DNA of 64,000 nucleotides. Origin: Hymenolepis diminuta. Its lineage: Eukaryota > Platyhelminthes > Cestoda > Cyclophyllidea > Hymenolepididae. Shown here piece after piece: positions 14,001 through 22,768 of the stretch. Position 1 is the stretch's first letter, and the number at the start of each line of letters is the position of its first letter. Location of the stretch: assembly GCA_900708905.1 (NCBI GenBank), contig CAADRB010000011.1:660566-724565 (forward strand), given 5' to 3'. The notes beneath the pieces were generated by a model, which did no database searches, was not told the DNA's origin, and saw only the letters and a program-made list of their open reading frames with translations. Both the position numbers and the translations under genes were made by a program.

Positions 14001-17000
14001 ACCATACAAGTTTACTCAAATTTACTTTTTATTGAAAGTAACTTTTATTATGAATGAAACTCGTAAACTAAATGAGTGCAAGAAATGCCAAATAATGAAA
14101 TGAATTTAATTCATAAATACCAAGATAAAGGGATCAAAGCTAACTATTAAGTAGATGCAATAAGAACTGTCAAAAGTATCATACTTGAGTTTTATTATAA
14201 GGAGAGGTAGAAGATGCCGCTGTAAGATGGAGAAAATCATTTAGTCTTCTTCAACTGTATGAAATCAGCTACCACAAATTAGGAATGCGTGGATAGCAGT
14301 GAGGCGTCAATAATCATATTTCCGTCGGTCCCTTCAACTGACAGGATTTTTGCATCCTGACTTACATTCAGGACGTAGAATATGTCCTAGAAATTCCCCT
14401 GAATTTTTATCCGTGATCGGTTAAAACTGTGTAAAACTGACTGGCTAAAAGCAAGGTAACCTGAAGGGACATATTCAGTTACCTTCAGTCTTCCGTCTCT
14501 GAGTATAATGAGGCTGAAGATTTTGTAACATTGGTTGACTGGATATGTAGTCTTCTCATGTTTTAAAGTCAGTAGCTTAATACTGGTGCATCTTAGAAGC
14601 AATGGAAAGCTCTAATCTTGTCCCTCTACAGCAGAATAAATTACAGAGAAATGAAAAGTTATTCATTGGTGACAAAAAATAGGGGTGTTAGATATAAGGA
14701 GAAACGGTTAACCGTTTTGTTCACGTATGATCGAAATTATAGGGGAAGGTTTTATTTTAATTACAAAATATTAAATCAAAGCAGATTCAACTGATTTAGT
14801 AATAACAAAATGATCCTCGGAATGTTGATGAAGGAAGTCTGCATGATTATGCCTAAAAATTATAAAATTTAATAAAGAATTTATTTGCTTATAAATCACT
14901 AGGGAGAAAGCATGACTGGAAATATAATGACTACACCATGTGGAGCTAAGGTAAACCAAAACTGAGATCCAAATTATGTCAAAGTCCCCGGGGGAATGAA
15001 ACACATATTTGCCTAAAAGGACTCTAATGGAATTTCCGTTTAAATTAAAATGTACGTTCCTTTCCTGGAATTAAAATGAATTTAAAATAAAAGAATAAGA
15101 ATAATTTGGGTTTAAAACAACCTACACTGATTTAAGCTGGCAGATATTAAATTAATACAATCGAGTCGTCTCAATGAAATATTTAATTCTGCTTAAAAAC
15201 AAAAATACCTTATTATAAATGTGTATATTTAAAGAAATACATGGGACTGCAAATGTAAAATGAGATAAACTGAGTTAAATTTATTAGTTTTAGCTTATGT
15301 CAAATGATAGCTCCTACATTCCAGGGACAGCGTATTTAAAACTTTGTTAAATTTAGACGTACCTTTTTTGTTATTCTAGAAACCTTTTGCAATTACTTAC
15401 TTTCCCTCGTAGTTGACAGCAAATTGAAAGACATACATCTCCCCGTCCACAAAACATCTTTGATAAGATTCATTTTGATCAAGCAGACTGAATAGACATC
15501 AATTTCCCACTCAACCTTCAAAATTTGGCTCTGACCAAACTCAAATAACGCAAGTAAAGTTTATCCTAAGAGAAAGGTTGAATCAAAAATTGAGCTCGGG
15601 AACAACGATATCAGATTCAATGTCTTAAAATGTTGCTCCTCCCTAAATACGTAAGTTTAAAACTTTCTGTTCAATACGTATCTTTTATTAGCATTACCAG
15701 GACAACTCTAAGAATGTACCAGTCCTAGTTATGAAAAAACATCTAAACACACAATATAGCAAATATCGCAATAAAAAGTGAAACGAGGGCCAAGAAGGAA
15801 TATATGTTAATGTCAGGAAAATGTGCCCAACCTTGTTTGAATTTGGAAAAACTAAGTTGTCCACTCCCTCACACACGAGAGAAATTCACCATGTAATGTC
15901 TAGATATTTCAAAGCTCAGTTTTCGAAGCAGTAGGTTTCTGGACGTACTCATGTCCCCCAAGTAAGAGCCTGCTAATCCAAATAAATTTCTGGTCCTCAC
16001 AATTTGATTTTATACACCTTCTTATAACCTTGTGCAGGTAGACAGGACTTGCGAAAGCGGCTTAAGCGCAACAAAACTCGTTGGATTGCCCTCATAGAGA
16101 ATTCTTATAATAACGCATATCTTTAATTAAATTCAATTAATAATAAGTAACCATAATGAATATATGTTTACTTTATATTTGCTAGTTTTGTGCCAAATGA
16201 GAGATTCTGAGTAGCGAATATGCGCAGATTTATTCCTTAGTTCCTTTTTCAATTATTTGTAAATCGGAGATTTACTGAGACTTTCGATACATCTAAATCT
16301 TCTTTATATGTTTGTCGGTCTTGTAACGTTGCAACAAGTTTTACTGTTCCACTTTTTCACCACACATCTTTCTTAAAGGAATTTGAATTCATTCCAATGT
16401 TGGAGCGGAAAAAGCATCAAAGCAGACATTTTCCGCCTAACATTTTGCGATTAAATCAATTTACACACCAACTGTAGAGGTAAATTTTGAACAAGCACTT
16501 TTTTTCTAAATTAAAATTTATTTGTGTTTATGTACATGTTATTTCATAAATATTTTATTGAAATTGGATGGAGCATGATATCAGCAATACAATTGATAGA
16601 TTAGCAATTAAATAACAACTTTGAGTGACCTTGGTCCAATCTCCCTTAAATTTTATTTCAATTCACCGACTGATTTTCTTCAGTAATTTACCTCCTCAAT
16701 ATTGTTACAAGTTCACAAAATTAAAACATCAACTCGAGTATACATACTCTTGTATAAAAAAATAAATATTTAAGTAAGAGGTGATTCAATTTTTATGACT
16801 AGTGTTTCGTTGACAATTTTAAAAAAAGATTCCTTTTATTGTACGATGTTTTACGTCGAAAGTACACAAATCATCATACGGATGCCTATCCGACAATATA
16901 TATTTTTAAAATATAACCCGTACTTATTGCTTAAAATCATCTTTGATTTGTTTTTGATTAGTTAGAAAATGGTTTATCTATTGATCTATATTAGGGTAAA

Positions 17001-20000
17001 TGAAATTTTAATGCCTATCTCTTCATTCATAAATATTATAGATTACGTGATTGAGCAGTTCAAACAGGAAATTCGCGCGATTGAAAAGTACTGAGGATAA
17101 GATAAAAATAGAATTTATCATGAGACGTAAAGTGTGATTGCTTAATTCTTAAGTAATTTTATCAAAACGACGAGTAAAACTTGAAAGCAAGGCAGTGATT
17201 GGCAAAAACCATCGCAATTAAGTATTTTGTGAGATGTTACAAAACAGGGGGTTCTGTTTTATTAAATGACAAATTATTTTACTATTTTCAATTTTTCATA
17301 GTAAAAAGACAACTGATTTCAAGCAGAATTAAGGTCTTATTAAGGACAAAGGAAGAAGATCAAAAGGAATAAAGTTAAGATATTAAAAGAATATTAACTT
17401 TACCTATTTTTGGATTCAACTTGCATCGATTGTCTCAAAATGCCGACGTTACGTTTCAAACCTAGAAATTACTGAGATGGTTTCTATTCACAAAGTTCAG
17501 TGTCTATTGATCAATTGATGGTCAACCTTACCACTTCAAATCCGTTTTCCCTTCCAAAAGATGAGAAGGCGCAATAATTTTGCACGACCTTAAGCGATTG
17601 GCATGAAATGAATATAGCAGGAGTCAATGTGAACTTTAATGAAAAAATGGCAAACAGTTAAGACAACTTTGCTAGCACAAACTCTAGTGAACTCTGCTAT
17701 GTTTACTATATCTAAGCAAGTATAAAAAACTTCAAATAAGCCGATAAAGAGAGGTATTATTTTACTATAAATGCCTCGGGACAGTGTAATTTGCCGCATC
17801 CCTTAAATAACGTCTTAGACGTCTAGTCAGACAGGATATACGTATAATTATTAAATAGGTAAAATTCCATTTTAAAACTTCTTAAGAGAGGATTCCATAA
17901 ATTTTTCATGATTGTGCATTCGGTCGCGTTAGCTTATAGGAATAGAATTAAGTTCAGCCAGAGAAGCTTCTTTAGGAGCCTAACTAAATAAGAGATTATC
18001 TTTCCCAGTATTTAGGTAGGCACAGGGAGGATATAAAGAGAAAAATGAAGAAGTAGTCAAGAGCGTTGGAAATTTGGAAAGCAAAGAAATAAGCGTCAGC
18101 ATAGAGAAAGAGAGTGGAAAATGGATCTGTGGTGTGTCAAAGTATGCCAGGTGGAGTTGAATTTTTGTGGTCTTTGATGAACAACAAAAAATCAATCATC
18201 TGGCGTTGGGACAGCGCAGACGTATGAATCAACGCCTACGATCGAGAGAAGGGTGTTATTTAAAATGTAAACAATAGATGTTAGAGACAATGCCAGAGAG
18301 TGAAATTGAATGATCTCCTTGGAAAAAATTTCTATATAATTTTAAAATTTTCGTCAAACTTCATGAACATTTCCATATTTATTTCCAAAATGGACATGTG
18401 ATTTTTCCTTTTGTTCAAGTGAAGATAAGAAATAATAGAATGCCACTTAATTTACGCAGTGCTTTCTGACATTTTCTTCTGGTATAAACAAGGTGTCTTT
18501 GTTGCGCAATGTAAACCTATGGTAAAATATATTTTTGTCCACATAATATGACATCGAAAATTAGGTACCAAGTTGGTGCATGAGCCCTTTTCTGATTTCA
18601 TACGATTTTTTATATAGAAATAGAACAAACAGTAAAATTTGCTGTCAAATAGAACTACATTGAGGCTAATTGAACAGCTCACAACCAATGAAAATAATTC
18701 CTGATTTTGTTGAAAACAATAGGTTCCCATCATTCATATTGGCACCTAGGAATCTCTTTGATAAGAAATTTGTCTCATATTATTCCACCGTCAATTACCA
18801 CTGTTTTAGTCATGGCGATTTGCCATTCGATTCGCCACTGACATCTGACTAATGTAATGTACTTTTGCATATCTGTGGCAGCCTTGCTCCTACCTATGGT
18901 TAAATGTCATCTTTATTTGTTGTCCTTTCTTCCCATATAGCGTCTTTAGATATTTTTCTCCTTCTGCCAATAACTTATTCCTCCTTTCTCTATTTAAACA
19001 GCAATTAGTCTTTGTTGTCTTACTCTGCCATATTGAGATTTATGCTTTTCTGCCTATTCATTTGCCCGTTTCTTTTTAAGGAAATTACTGTTTATATATA
19101 TATACATATTTTTCACATTTTGCTGTGGTAAGCTCGTAACGGTTTTGGAATACCCTCGCTTAAAACTGCCCTTAACATAATTAATGACTATTCTGCTATA
19201 GCCCTCTTATGGTACACCTAATTGACTACAGCATTCCATTATATGGTTGTTATTTTTAGCCAATGAGTATTCCAATTAGTTGAAAAAATTTCTATTAACC
19301 AATTTAATTAGCAATCAAATCGGTATTAATAGAATATTTTCATATTAAACTACTACATTACATTGTTTTAGTAATATATATCAAATTGCAAAGCCCAAAA
19401 ATGTTCAAGCCTTTAAAGTATTTAGTTTGAGGCATTGAGAAATCTAGTTTTATGGTTTCATTTCTTCATGGCAGGTTATTGCTTGGTGTTCATATTATGC
19501 ACCGAAAAATGATAAAAATCATGAAATACGCATAAAATGAAAGCAATCTTCATACAGTTTTTGTGGTTGCACACATTTTTTGCAGGAACAGAAAAAGGGG
19601 TTTTTACACACTACGGCTTTTGCTTTCAGATTTTTGATATTTCCTGTCTGGTTTCCGACATGTTTGTGCTTGGATAAGAGGGTAAATTGTGAGTCCAACA
19701 TTCTATAGTATTGAAGCAATCAATTTCGTTATTTAAACCGAAAATTACAATAGTGAGGCACCCCTAAACTTATGCTAATATAATATTCCAAAATTTTATA
19801 TGATTTATTCCATTCAAAAGATCTGAGTGATAAGATTCTTGAAATTTTCATGAATCTCTTATCCACTGACATCTTAATATTAGCGTTTTGTAACAAATAT
19901 ATTCTACTAACTCTCCCTTAAGAAAGAGGTTTAAATATTCCCTTTAATTGAGTTCCTTGCGATATTTACTCCTGTTCAATTGATTTTCTATGTGTCGAAA

Positions 20001-22757
20001 TTACCTTCCACTCTCCTTTCCATCCAGTCATTACTCATACGCATGTGTTATACTGAATCCTTAAACAAATGCAATCTTCATAGGTCGATTAGCCGGTACA
20101 CACACGTCCGCTTATTTCTATCCACGCTTTGCTTTTATTAATTAAGAATTTTATGAACTTGTGCCTTTCCTAGAGCATCGTCAGTAAGGTTCATCTACCA
20201 CTCTCAAGGTCCATCCATCAAGCCCAATATTGAGAGAGTTAAGATATATAAACTTTAAGAAGGCAGTCAAAAATCGTTCTTGTGAGAAATTCACATTTTA
20301 CTTTCACTATTGCCGATAAAATTTAAGTACGGTAGATGGCTATCCGTTTTACAAGTACAGTGCCAATGTATGTCAATATAGTGACCTCTAACTTGGCAGT
20401 TGCTCAAGATGGTTAGAGTATGCATTAGAGACTAGAGTGAAGCCTTTTCGTTAACAGTCCACTATGAATTTCAAATCAATCTTTTCAAACACGTGAAAAC
20501 ACTTGTTTTCAGCTCTCGCGCAATCCTTGCTGATTATATATCTCTATTAAAGCATAATACTAGTCCACTCTTAAACCTTGAGGAGTAGAAACTTTTCAGT
20601 ATTCGGGAGAAGCGGCTTCCCATTTTACTTATGGGAAGACTTGTGGTTTTTCAGGATAGGGTAGTAAAGCCACATATTTTAAAGCGCGTTTCTTTATAAA
20701 GACTATCATATTCTTCCATACTACACCCAACCAAATCTGTCCATATCTGATACTTAAATTAATTTTTAGGGTGTTTCAATATCCAGTCAAACACATGCCC
20801 TTGGGTTTTCATATATATTAGTGTAATAATCATAAATATTACGTATGTGTAGCATAAGATAATTTGTTTTATTGAATATCATACGAACCATTCTCAGTTC
20901 TGTTTAACTGGTGTACTTTTGTTCAGCAAATTAAATGTCCCGAAAAAACCCCCTACCGAAGCACCATCTTATAGTAGTGTTTAATGTATTAAAAAGCTGC
21001 CTTTATTATTTTGTTTAATAACCAGACGCACACATTACGAGAATAAAGTTCCGTTAATTTAAGCCTGCTAAAAACATTAATAAGTTAGCCATTAATAAAA
21101 TCTCCTCCTTTAATCAAATGGACCTTGACGTATTTAATTAATTAATTTTGTGTTATTAGTCATGGCAAAGCAAGCTCACTTTTACGATTAATCTTGGAAT
21201 GGCAATTAAACAAAATGGCAAAATAATCCATTAAAAGCTGAAAGCGAAGTCGAATAGGGGGGTGTATTAATGAAGTTGGAATGTCAAGAATCTTACCTTA
21301 TTGGATTTCTAGAAGCACTGAGTTGTCTATTTTCTCATATGAAATTTAATTCTATTTGCACTATTCAAATGCTCCAAAGCTGGATTTTCATGATATGATC
21401 CGATATCGTCATTTACGCAACATTCAGTTAGTTTAACAGCTGATGTAATTGGGAGGGTGATCAAATCAATTTGGATAAGTTGTATGCTCTTGCTGCCATG
21501 AGTTGGTAGGTGAGACTATCAAAAGAATAGCTAGCTAGATAGTTATTCCACATAATCGACACTTTTTTTAACTTTATGTTTGTTTATAAATTTATAAGAT
21601 AAAAATAGATTAATTACTTTGATTAACTTACCATCTCGAACATGCGTCCATTCCGGATCATTGGGATACTGCATCTCTAGATAATGACGTAGTGGACTAT
21701 AATCCTTAAAAGAAAAAACTTTACAAGAGAATTTAAAGTTCAAATTAAGTGAAATTCTCTTAGTATCCTAAATTTAGTTTCATCTTCGTCTCTATCATTT
21801 GCCTTTTAATCCTTATTTAGGCAGCTTAAATACTTTTAAAGATCCGTTATATTTTAGCCACTTTATCTCTGACATTTTAAGGATATGTAAGGATATGATT
21901 ATTTTCTTGGCGAATAAGGTGTGTTTGCGAACATTGTCAGTTTTCAAAAACAAAAGTCCGATTTTTATTACATCTTCGCCGCCAGATTTTAAAAACAAGT
22001 TGGTTTATCTTTCATATAAGAATAAAAACGTTTCAACTCGTCTAAGTTTAAGTAATGGTCAAAATCTTATATTCAAATTGCACGCTGTTTAGCTGATATA
22101 TGCGCAGGATTAAATCTTTAATGTTATTAAGGTAGAGACCACTCAAATGCCCTATTATCATTGACCCTGGTACTTCAGTAATGTTTTACGAGATTTAATC
22201 ATGGGGCATTTGAATAAAGGGGAAAATCGAGATAAAAATGAGGAAGAGATTGAAGTTTTCCCCTAATAGCATATAATTATCAGTGTAATATATTTCTAAA
22301 CTTATTTAATGATTTAACACCTCTGTTCACGAGTGAGACTATTTCTGCGGTATTGAGGTCTTGTTGACCAACTGATTGAATTCCATGATTTATCGGTATC
22401 TTCAGTGGATTTTATTTTCCTCTCTCTATAGTTAATTTAGCATTAAAAGCGCCATATCTCTCCAAATATTATTAAAATAACGATTAAAAGCAAATTACCT
22501 AGATAGGGAGAGCGAATTAGAGCGTGGCCATGTATTAATGCTGGCATTTTAGAAACAATTACTGCTCTGTGGACCGATTTTTCCGGTACTTTTCCTGCTC
22601 CAAAGTCGTACAGGGAGGAGAGGGTTAGAAAATTAATAAAATAGTAATCTTTTAAACATACCATTCCAATGGAATTGGGTGTATTTAATGACGAAAAACT
22701 GGGTTTTCCTGAGTGTGTGTGCAGTTCCGGTGTTTTATTGGCAAATTTGGAGGCCAT
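4959..22757 (-). CDS. Gene 1: multi-exon gene, family unidentified (possible calpain-III-like beta modules)
   Basis: This gene-level entry joins exon-like segments on the minus strand. Each has an AG acceptor, a GT donor and one clearly coding frame. Proposed exons, 5' to 3': 22757-22662, 21704-21632, 19668-19608, 17588-17532, 15487-15401, 13516-13439, 12575-12512, 11585-11535, 11467-11375, 10491-10472, 9274-9234, 7833-7651, 7615-7589, 7492-7471, 7298-7135, 6642-6617, 6432-6281, 6227-6170, 6083-5881, 5777-5721, 5252-5169 and 5071(or 5083)-4959. Codon phases agree at most junctions. The join from 7833-7651 to the two micro-exons after it is not resolved. Several exons read like beta strands, and the segment from 6.2 to 5.7 kb vaguely recalls the beta-sandwich part of androglobin or calpain-like proteins. 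That is a weak impression only. The gene diverges from gene 2, with which it shares its 3' end. Transcript data could move individual boundaries. Confidence 0.55.
5169..5252 (-). CDS. Gene 1 exon inside the duplicated block (left copy)
   Basis: An 84-nt, 28-codon exon after acceptor TTAACGGTATCAG, including ECGLWKSLLKELFFESVPA, with phase 0 at both ends. The likely donor is GAG/GTGATT. If it is not used, the frame runs only six more codons to a stop (EVIQIF), so this could be the last coding exon. The predicted structure is helical. Confidence 0.6.
5721..5777 (-). CDS. Gene 1 exon inside the duplicated block (left copy)
   Basis: A 57-nt, 19-codon exon reading GYDAKIVSFGETIQSREKE, with acceptor AAAATAGTTTCAG and donor GAA/GTAAAA, phase 0 at both ends. 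It joins in phase to the exon at 6083-5881. The identical sequence is at 38629-38685 on the plus strand. Confidence 0.6.
5881..6083 (-). CDS. Gene 1 exon, beta-rich segment
   Basis: A 203-nt exon with acceptor TTCTTTAACTATACTGATCCAAG. It is open for 67 codons including LPHEIRWEMNLTQRNKK, RHFFLRNIAVNDIRISVI and VELAVTIYLLS, ending at TCC/GTATGA. A tryptophan followed about 26 residues later by IRISVI matches W and ISIAVI in the gene 2 exon at 37739. The pattern recalls calpain-type beta-sandwich modules (inference). The exon ends 28 bp before the inverted block begins. Confidence 0.65.
6170..6227 (-). CDS. Gene 1 exon
   Basis: A 58-nt exon encoding VFTMKYLDGTENWVHTFSK plus one base, with donor AAAG/GTAATT and acceptor AACGAG after a CTAAT branch-like motif. 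It enters in phase 0 and leaves in phase 1, joining exactly to the exon at 6083. Confidence 0.6.
6281..6432 (-). CDS. Gene 1 exon
   Basis: A 152-nt exon with acceptor CATTCTCTAATTAG, open for 50 codons in phase 1, including VPSITKGEERKEDALLL and CKKYYFPLLHLNCTIRWYC. The proposed donor AGT/GTGAAT leaves a 53-bp intron. Within it, a sub-segment (6300-6356) has its own possible splice sites and a second open frame reading SFVQEILLSIAPLKLHHPL. One of the two readings must be wrong. The longer one is preferred. Confidence 0.45.
6617..6642 (-). CDS. Gene 1 micro-exon, 26 nt
   Basis: A 26-nt exon with acceptor TTTTTCAAATTTCAG and donor GTATAT. It reads NLEKFKRL plus split codons on both sides, phase 2 in and phase 1 out, matching both neighbours. 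Confidence 0.45.
7135..7298 (-). CDS. Gene 1 exon, longest clear coding block
   Basis: A 164-nt exon ending in AAAGAG/GTAATC. It is open from just after an in-frame TAG that coincides with the acceptor (CTAG/AAAGG). It encodes 54 codons including ILKAKMREVDAFFGPIRI, HDGIFNK and TLNLETIHLGVMVGK, and leaves two bases. The composition is convincing protein, alternating hydrophobic and polar as in beta strands. It joins in phase to the 26-nt micro-exon at 6642. Confidence 0.6.
7471..7615 (-). CDS. Gene 1, two micro-exons (27 nt and 22 nt)
   Basis: Two tiny segments have near-ideal splice sites. The 27-nt piece 7615-7589 has acceptor TTGCATATCTATAG and donor GTAAAT. The 22-nt piece 7492-7471 has acceptor TTTGTTTACTTAACAG and donor GTAAAG. 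Read in phase 0 they give GNLMHNYEK and FYHWIQA, then GNRQVFLNS in the next exon if that exon begins at a later AG. Other phases are possible. Micro-exons are well known in parasitic flatworms. Confidence 0.35.
7651..7833 (-). CDS. Gene 1 candidate exon
   Basis: A 183-nt open segment after acceptor TATTTTAAG, ending at ACA/GTACCA. It enters in phase 1, matching the preceding candidate, and encodes 60 codons including KTKCVAIGVADLKNLEFSLL and NPDSCDWIRTWNFSY. The end phase does not fit the next two micro-exons in the only frame open in the 164-nt exon. The donor may therefore lie elsewhere, or an exon may be missing. Confidence 0.4.
9234..9274 (-). CDS. Gene 1 candidate exon with upstream micro-exon
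   Basis: After the acceptor GATCTGCAG, 41 nt run to a GATG/GTGTCT donor. With a 20-nt micro-exon at 10472-10491 (acceptor GATTTTGCAG, donor GTAAGA) the phases chain from the exon at 11375 and give KSIIMK-S-SLIKVTERSIDAD. An alternative frame is open for about 60 codons (9096-9274) and also looks coding (IWIEDIPIANDPMFSELMAF), so either could be the true product. No domain is recognised. Confidence 0.35.
10495..10675 (+). repeat. SINE-like element, copy 1
   Basis: About 180 bp align with 54580-54790. Near the 5' side is AGGTTCGATGC, close to a tRNA-type B box (GGTTCGANNCC). Shared blocks follow: CACTCA.TAAG, CCGTACTGGT, CTAATA.AGAGGAT and TAAGTGT.GG. No A box or poly(A) tail is certain. The 5' part abuts a candidate 20-nt exon whose acceptor lies in antisense SINE sequence. 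Confidence 0.5.
11204..11357 (+). repeat. Family B direct repeat, copy 1
   Basis: About 150 bp beginning TAAGAGAAAGGTTGAATC match 15567-15717 at roughly 85% by eye, in the same orientation. It lies inside the gene 1 intron, 17 bp downstream of the exon at 11375-11467. No terminal structure is seen. Confidence 0.8.
11375..11467 (-). CDS. Gene 1 exon
   Basis: A 93-nt exon after a GTATCAG acceptor, in phase 0 at both ends, with a GTATTC donor. It encodes 31 codons including SGNEKGIWVYQNSSTAD and ending HLEFLK. It is richer in G+C than its surroundings. The frame stays open into the adjacent 150-bp repeat copy (11204-11357), which starts 17 bp beyond the donor. Confidence 0.5.
11535..11585 (-). 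CDS. Gene 1 candidate exon
   Basis: A 51-nt segment ending at a strong GTAAGT donor. In phase 0 it encodes the 17 residues FCLLSGPIYLKKHFVIF after a TCGTAG acceptor. A different acceptor further upstream would allow another frame, in which RTHIFEKAFCDF is read. The donor is convincing, but the frame rests on phase agreement with 12575-12512 and 11467-11375. Confidence 0.35.
11975..12180 (+). repeat. Family A dispersed repeat
   Basis: This copy contains CAAGACGTCTTACTTTATTTG and ATTCGGATTGTATAATATTTAC, matching the family A core (AAAAAGTCTTACTTCATTTG, ATTCGGGTTGTACAAT). It lies in gene 1 intronic sequence. Confidence 0.55.
12512..12575 (-). CDS. Gene 1 exon
   Basis: A 64-nt exon with acceptor TTTTGATTTAG and donor GTAAAT. 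It enters in phase 2, ends in phase 0 and encodes 21 whole codons including VAIPQKDYSLRKMTWLW. Phase agrees with the exon before it (13516-13439) and with the candidate exon after it. Confidence 0.55.
13439..13516 (-). CDS. Gene 1 exon, conserved segment
   Basis: A 78-nt exon with acceptor GCCGATAG and donor GTAAGC, phase 2 at both ends. It encodes 25 whole codons containing NYYLITLGGHLDIENKKAA. The motif resembles NKYLITRISGLELFE in the gene 2 exon at 27837-28000, supporting paralogy. The 1.9-kb intron upstream contains only AT-rich sequence. Confidence 0.6.
15401..15487 (-). CDS. Gene 1 exon, conserved segment
   Basis: An 87-nt exon with a TCTATTCAG acceptor and a GTAAGT donor. It encodes 28 whole codons including YQRCFVDGEMYVFQFAVNY, with phase 2 at both ends. 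It continues in phase into the exon at 13516, giving NYEG-K-RIKNYYLITLGG across the junction. The stretch from DGEMY to the KR and YYL positions resembles the gene 2 exon at 26825-27057 (NGEIL, then VKRKYL). An 85-bp spacer separates it from a 150-bp repeat copy at 15567-15717. Confidence 0.65.
15567..15717 (+). repeat. Family B direct repeat, copy 2
   Basis: Partner of 11204-11357, sharing TTGAGCTCGGGAA, GCTCCTCCCTAAATACGTAA and AACTTTCT. It lies in the intron upstream of exon 15401-15487. Confidence 0.8.
17532..17588 (-). CDS. Gene 1 exon
   Basis: A 57-nt segment with a CTTAAG acceptor and a GTAAGG donor. In phase 2 it reads SCKIIAPSHLLEGKTDLK and leaves two bases, which join in phase to the exon at 15487. 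A second frame is also open, so the call depends on phase agreement with its neighbour. Confidence 0.4.
19608..19668 (-). CDS. Gene 1 candidate exon, basic linker
   Basis: A 61-nt segment after a pyrimidine-rich acceptor (CCCTCTTATCCAAG), ending before GTAAAA. In the phase left by the upstream exon it encodes a basic stretch, QTCRKPDRKYQKSESKSRS, and its phases (1 in, 2 out) bridge the exons at 21704 and 17588. Another frame here is open for 66 codons (19519-19719), so the reading is uncertain. Confidence 0.25.
21632..21704 (-). CDS. Gene 1 exon
   Basis: A 73-nt exon flanked by a textbook polypyrimidine acceptor (TTTTTTCTTTTAAG) and a GTAAGT donor. It encodes 24 codons plus one base, including LRHYLEMQYPNDPEWTHVRD. 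Start phase is 0 and end phase is 1. The YxNDP signature recurs in the first recognised exon of gene 2 (26326-26442), one of the clues that the two genes are paralogs. No domain is recognised. Confidence 0.6.
22662..22757 (-). CDS. Gene 1, putative first coding exon
   Basis: An ATG at 22757 opens 32 codons beginning MASKFANKTPELHTHSGK, ending in ATG followed by a strong GTATGT donor at 22661. A T-rich tract and an AAAG acceptor lie about 10 bp upstream of the ATG (exon edge near 22768), so the ATG may sit in a spliced or trans-spliced 5' exon. The exon ends in phase 0, matching the next exon at 21704. The same frame stays open for 152 codons (22443-22901), but beyond the donor it looks like intron. 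The N-terminus is polar and has no signal peptide. Confidence 0.4.
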
Positions 22758-22768
22758 ATAAATTCCTT

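Noticed and set aside
17310..17470. Possible further family A copy (and another at 21225-21345)
   Set aside because: Only short stretches match the core (GAAGATCAAAAGGAATAAAG, AATCTTACCTTATTGGATT), too weak without alignment.
17980..18195. 71-codon minus-strand frame rich in S, L and F
   Set aside because: It is a purine-rich tract on the plus strand with no splice context. Composition alone explains the open frame.
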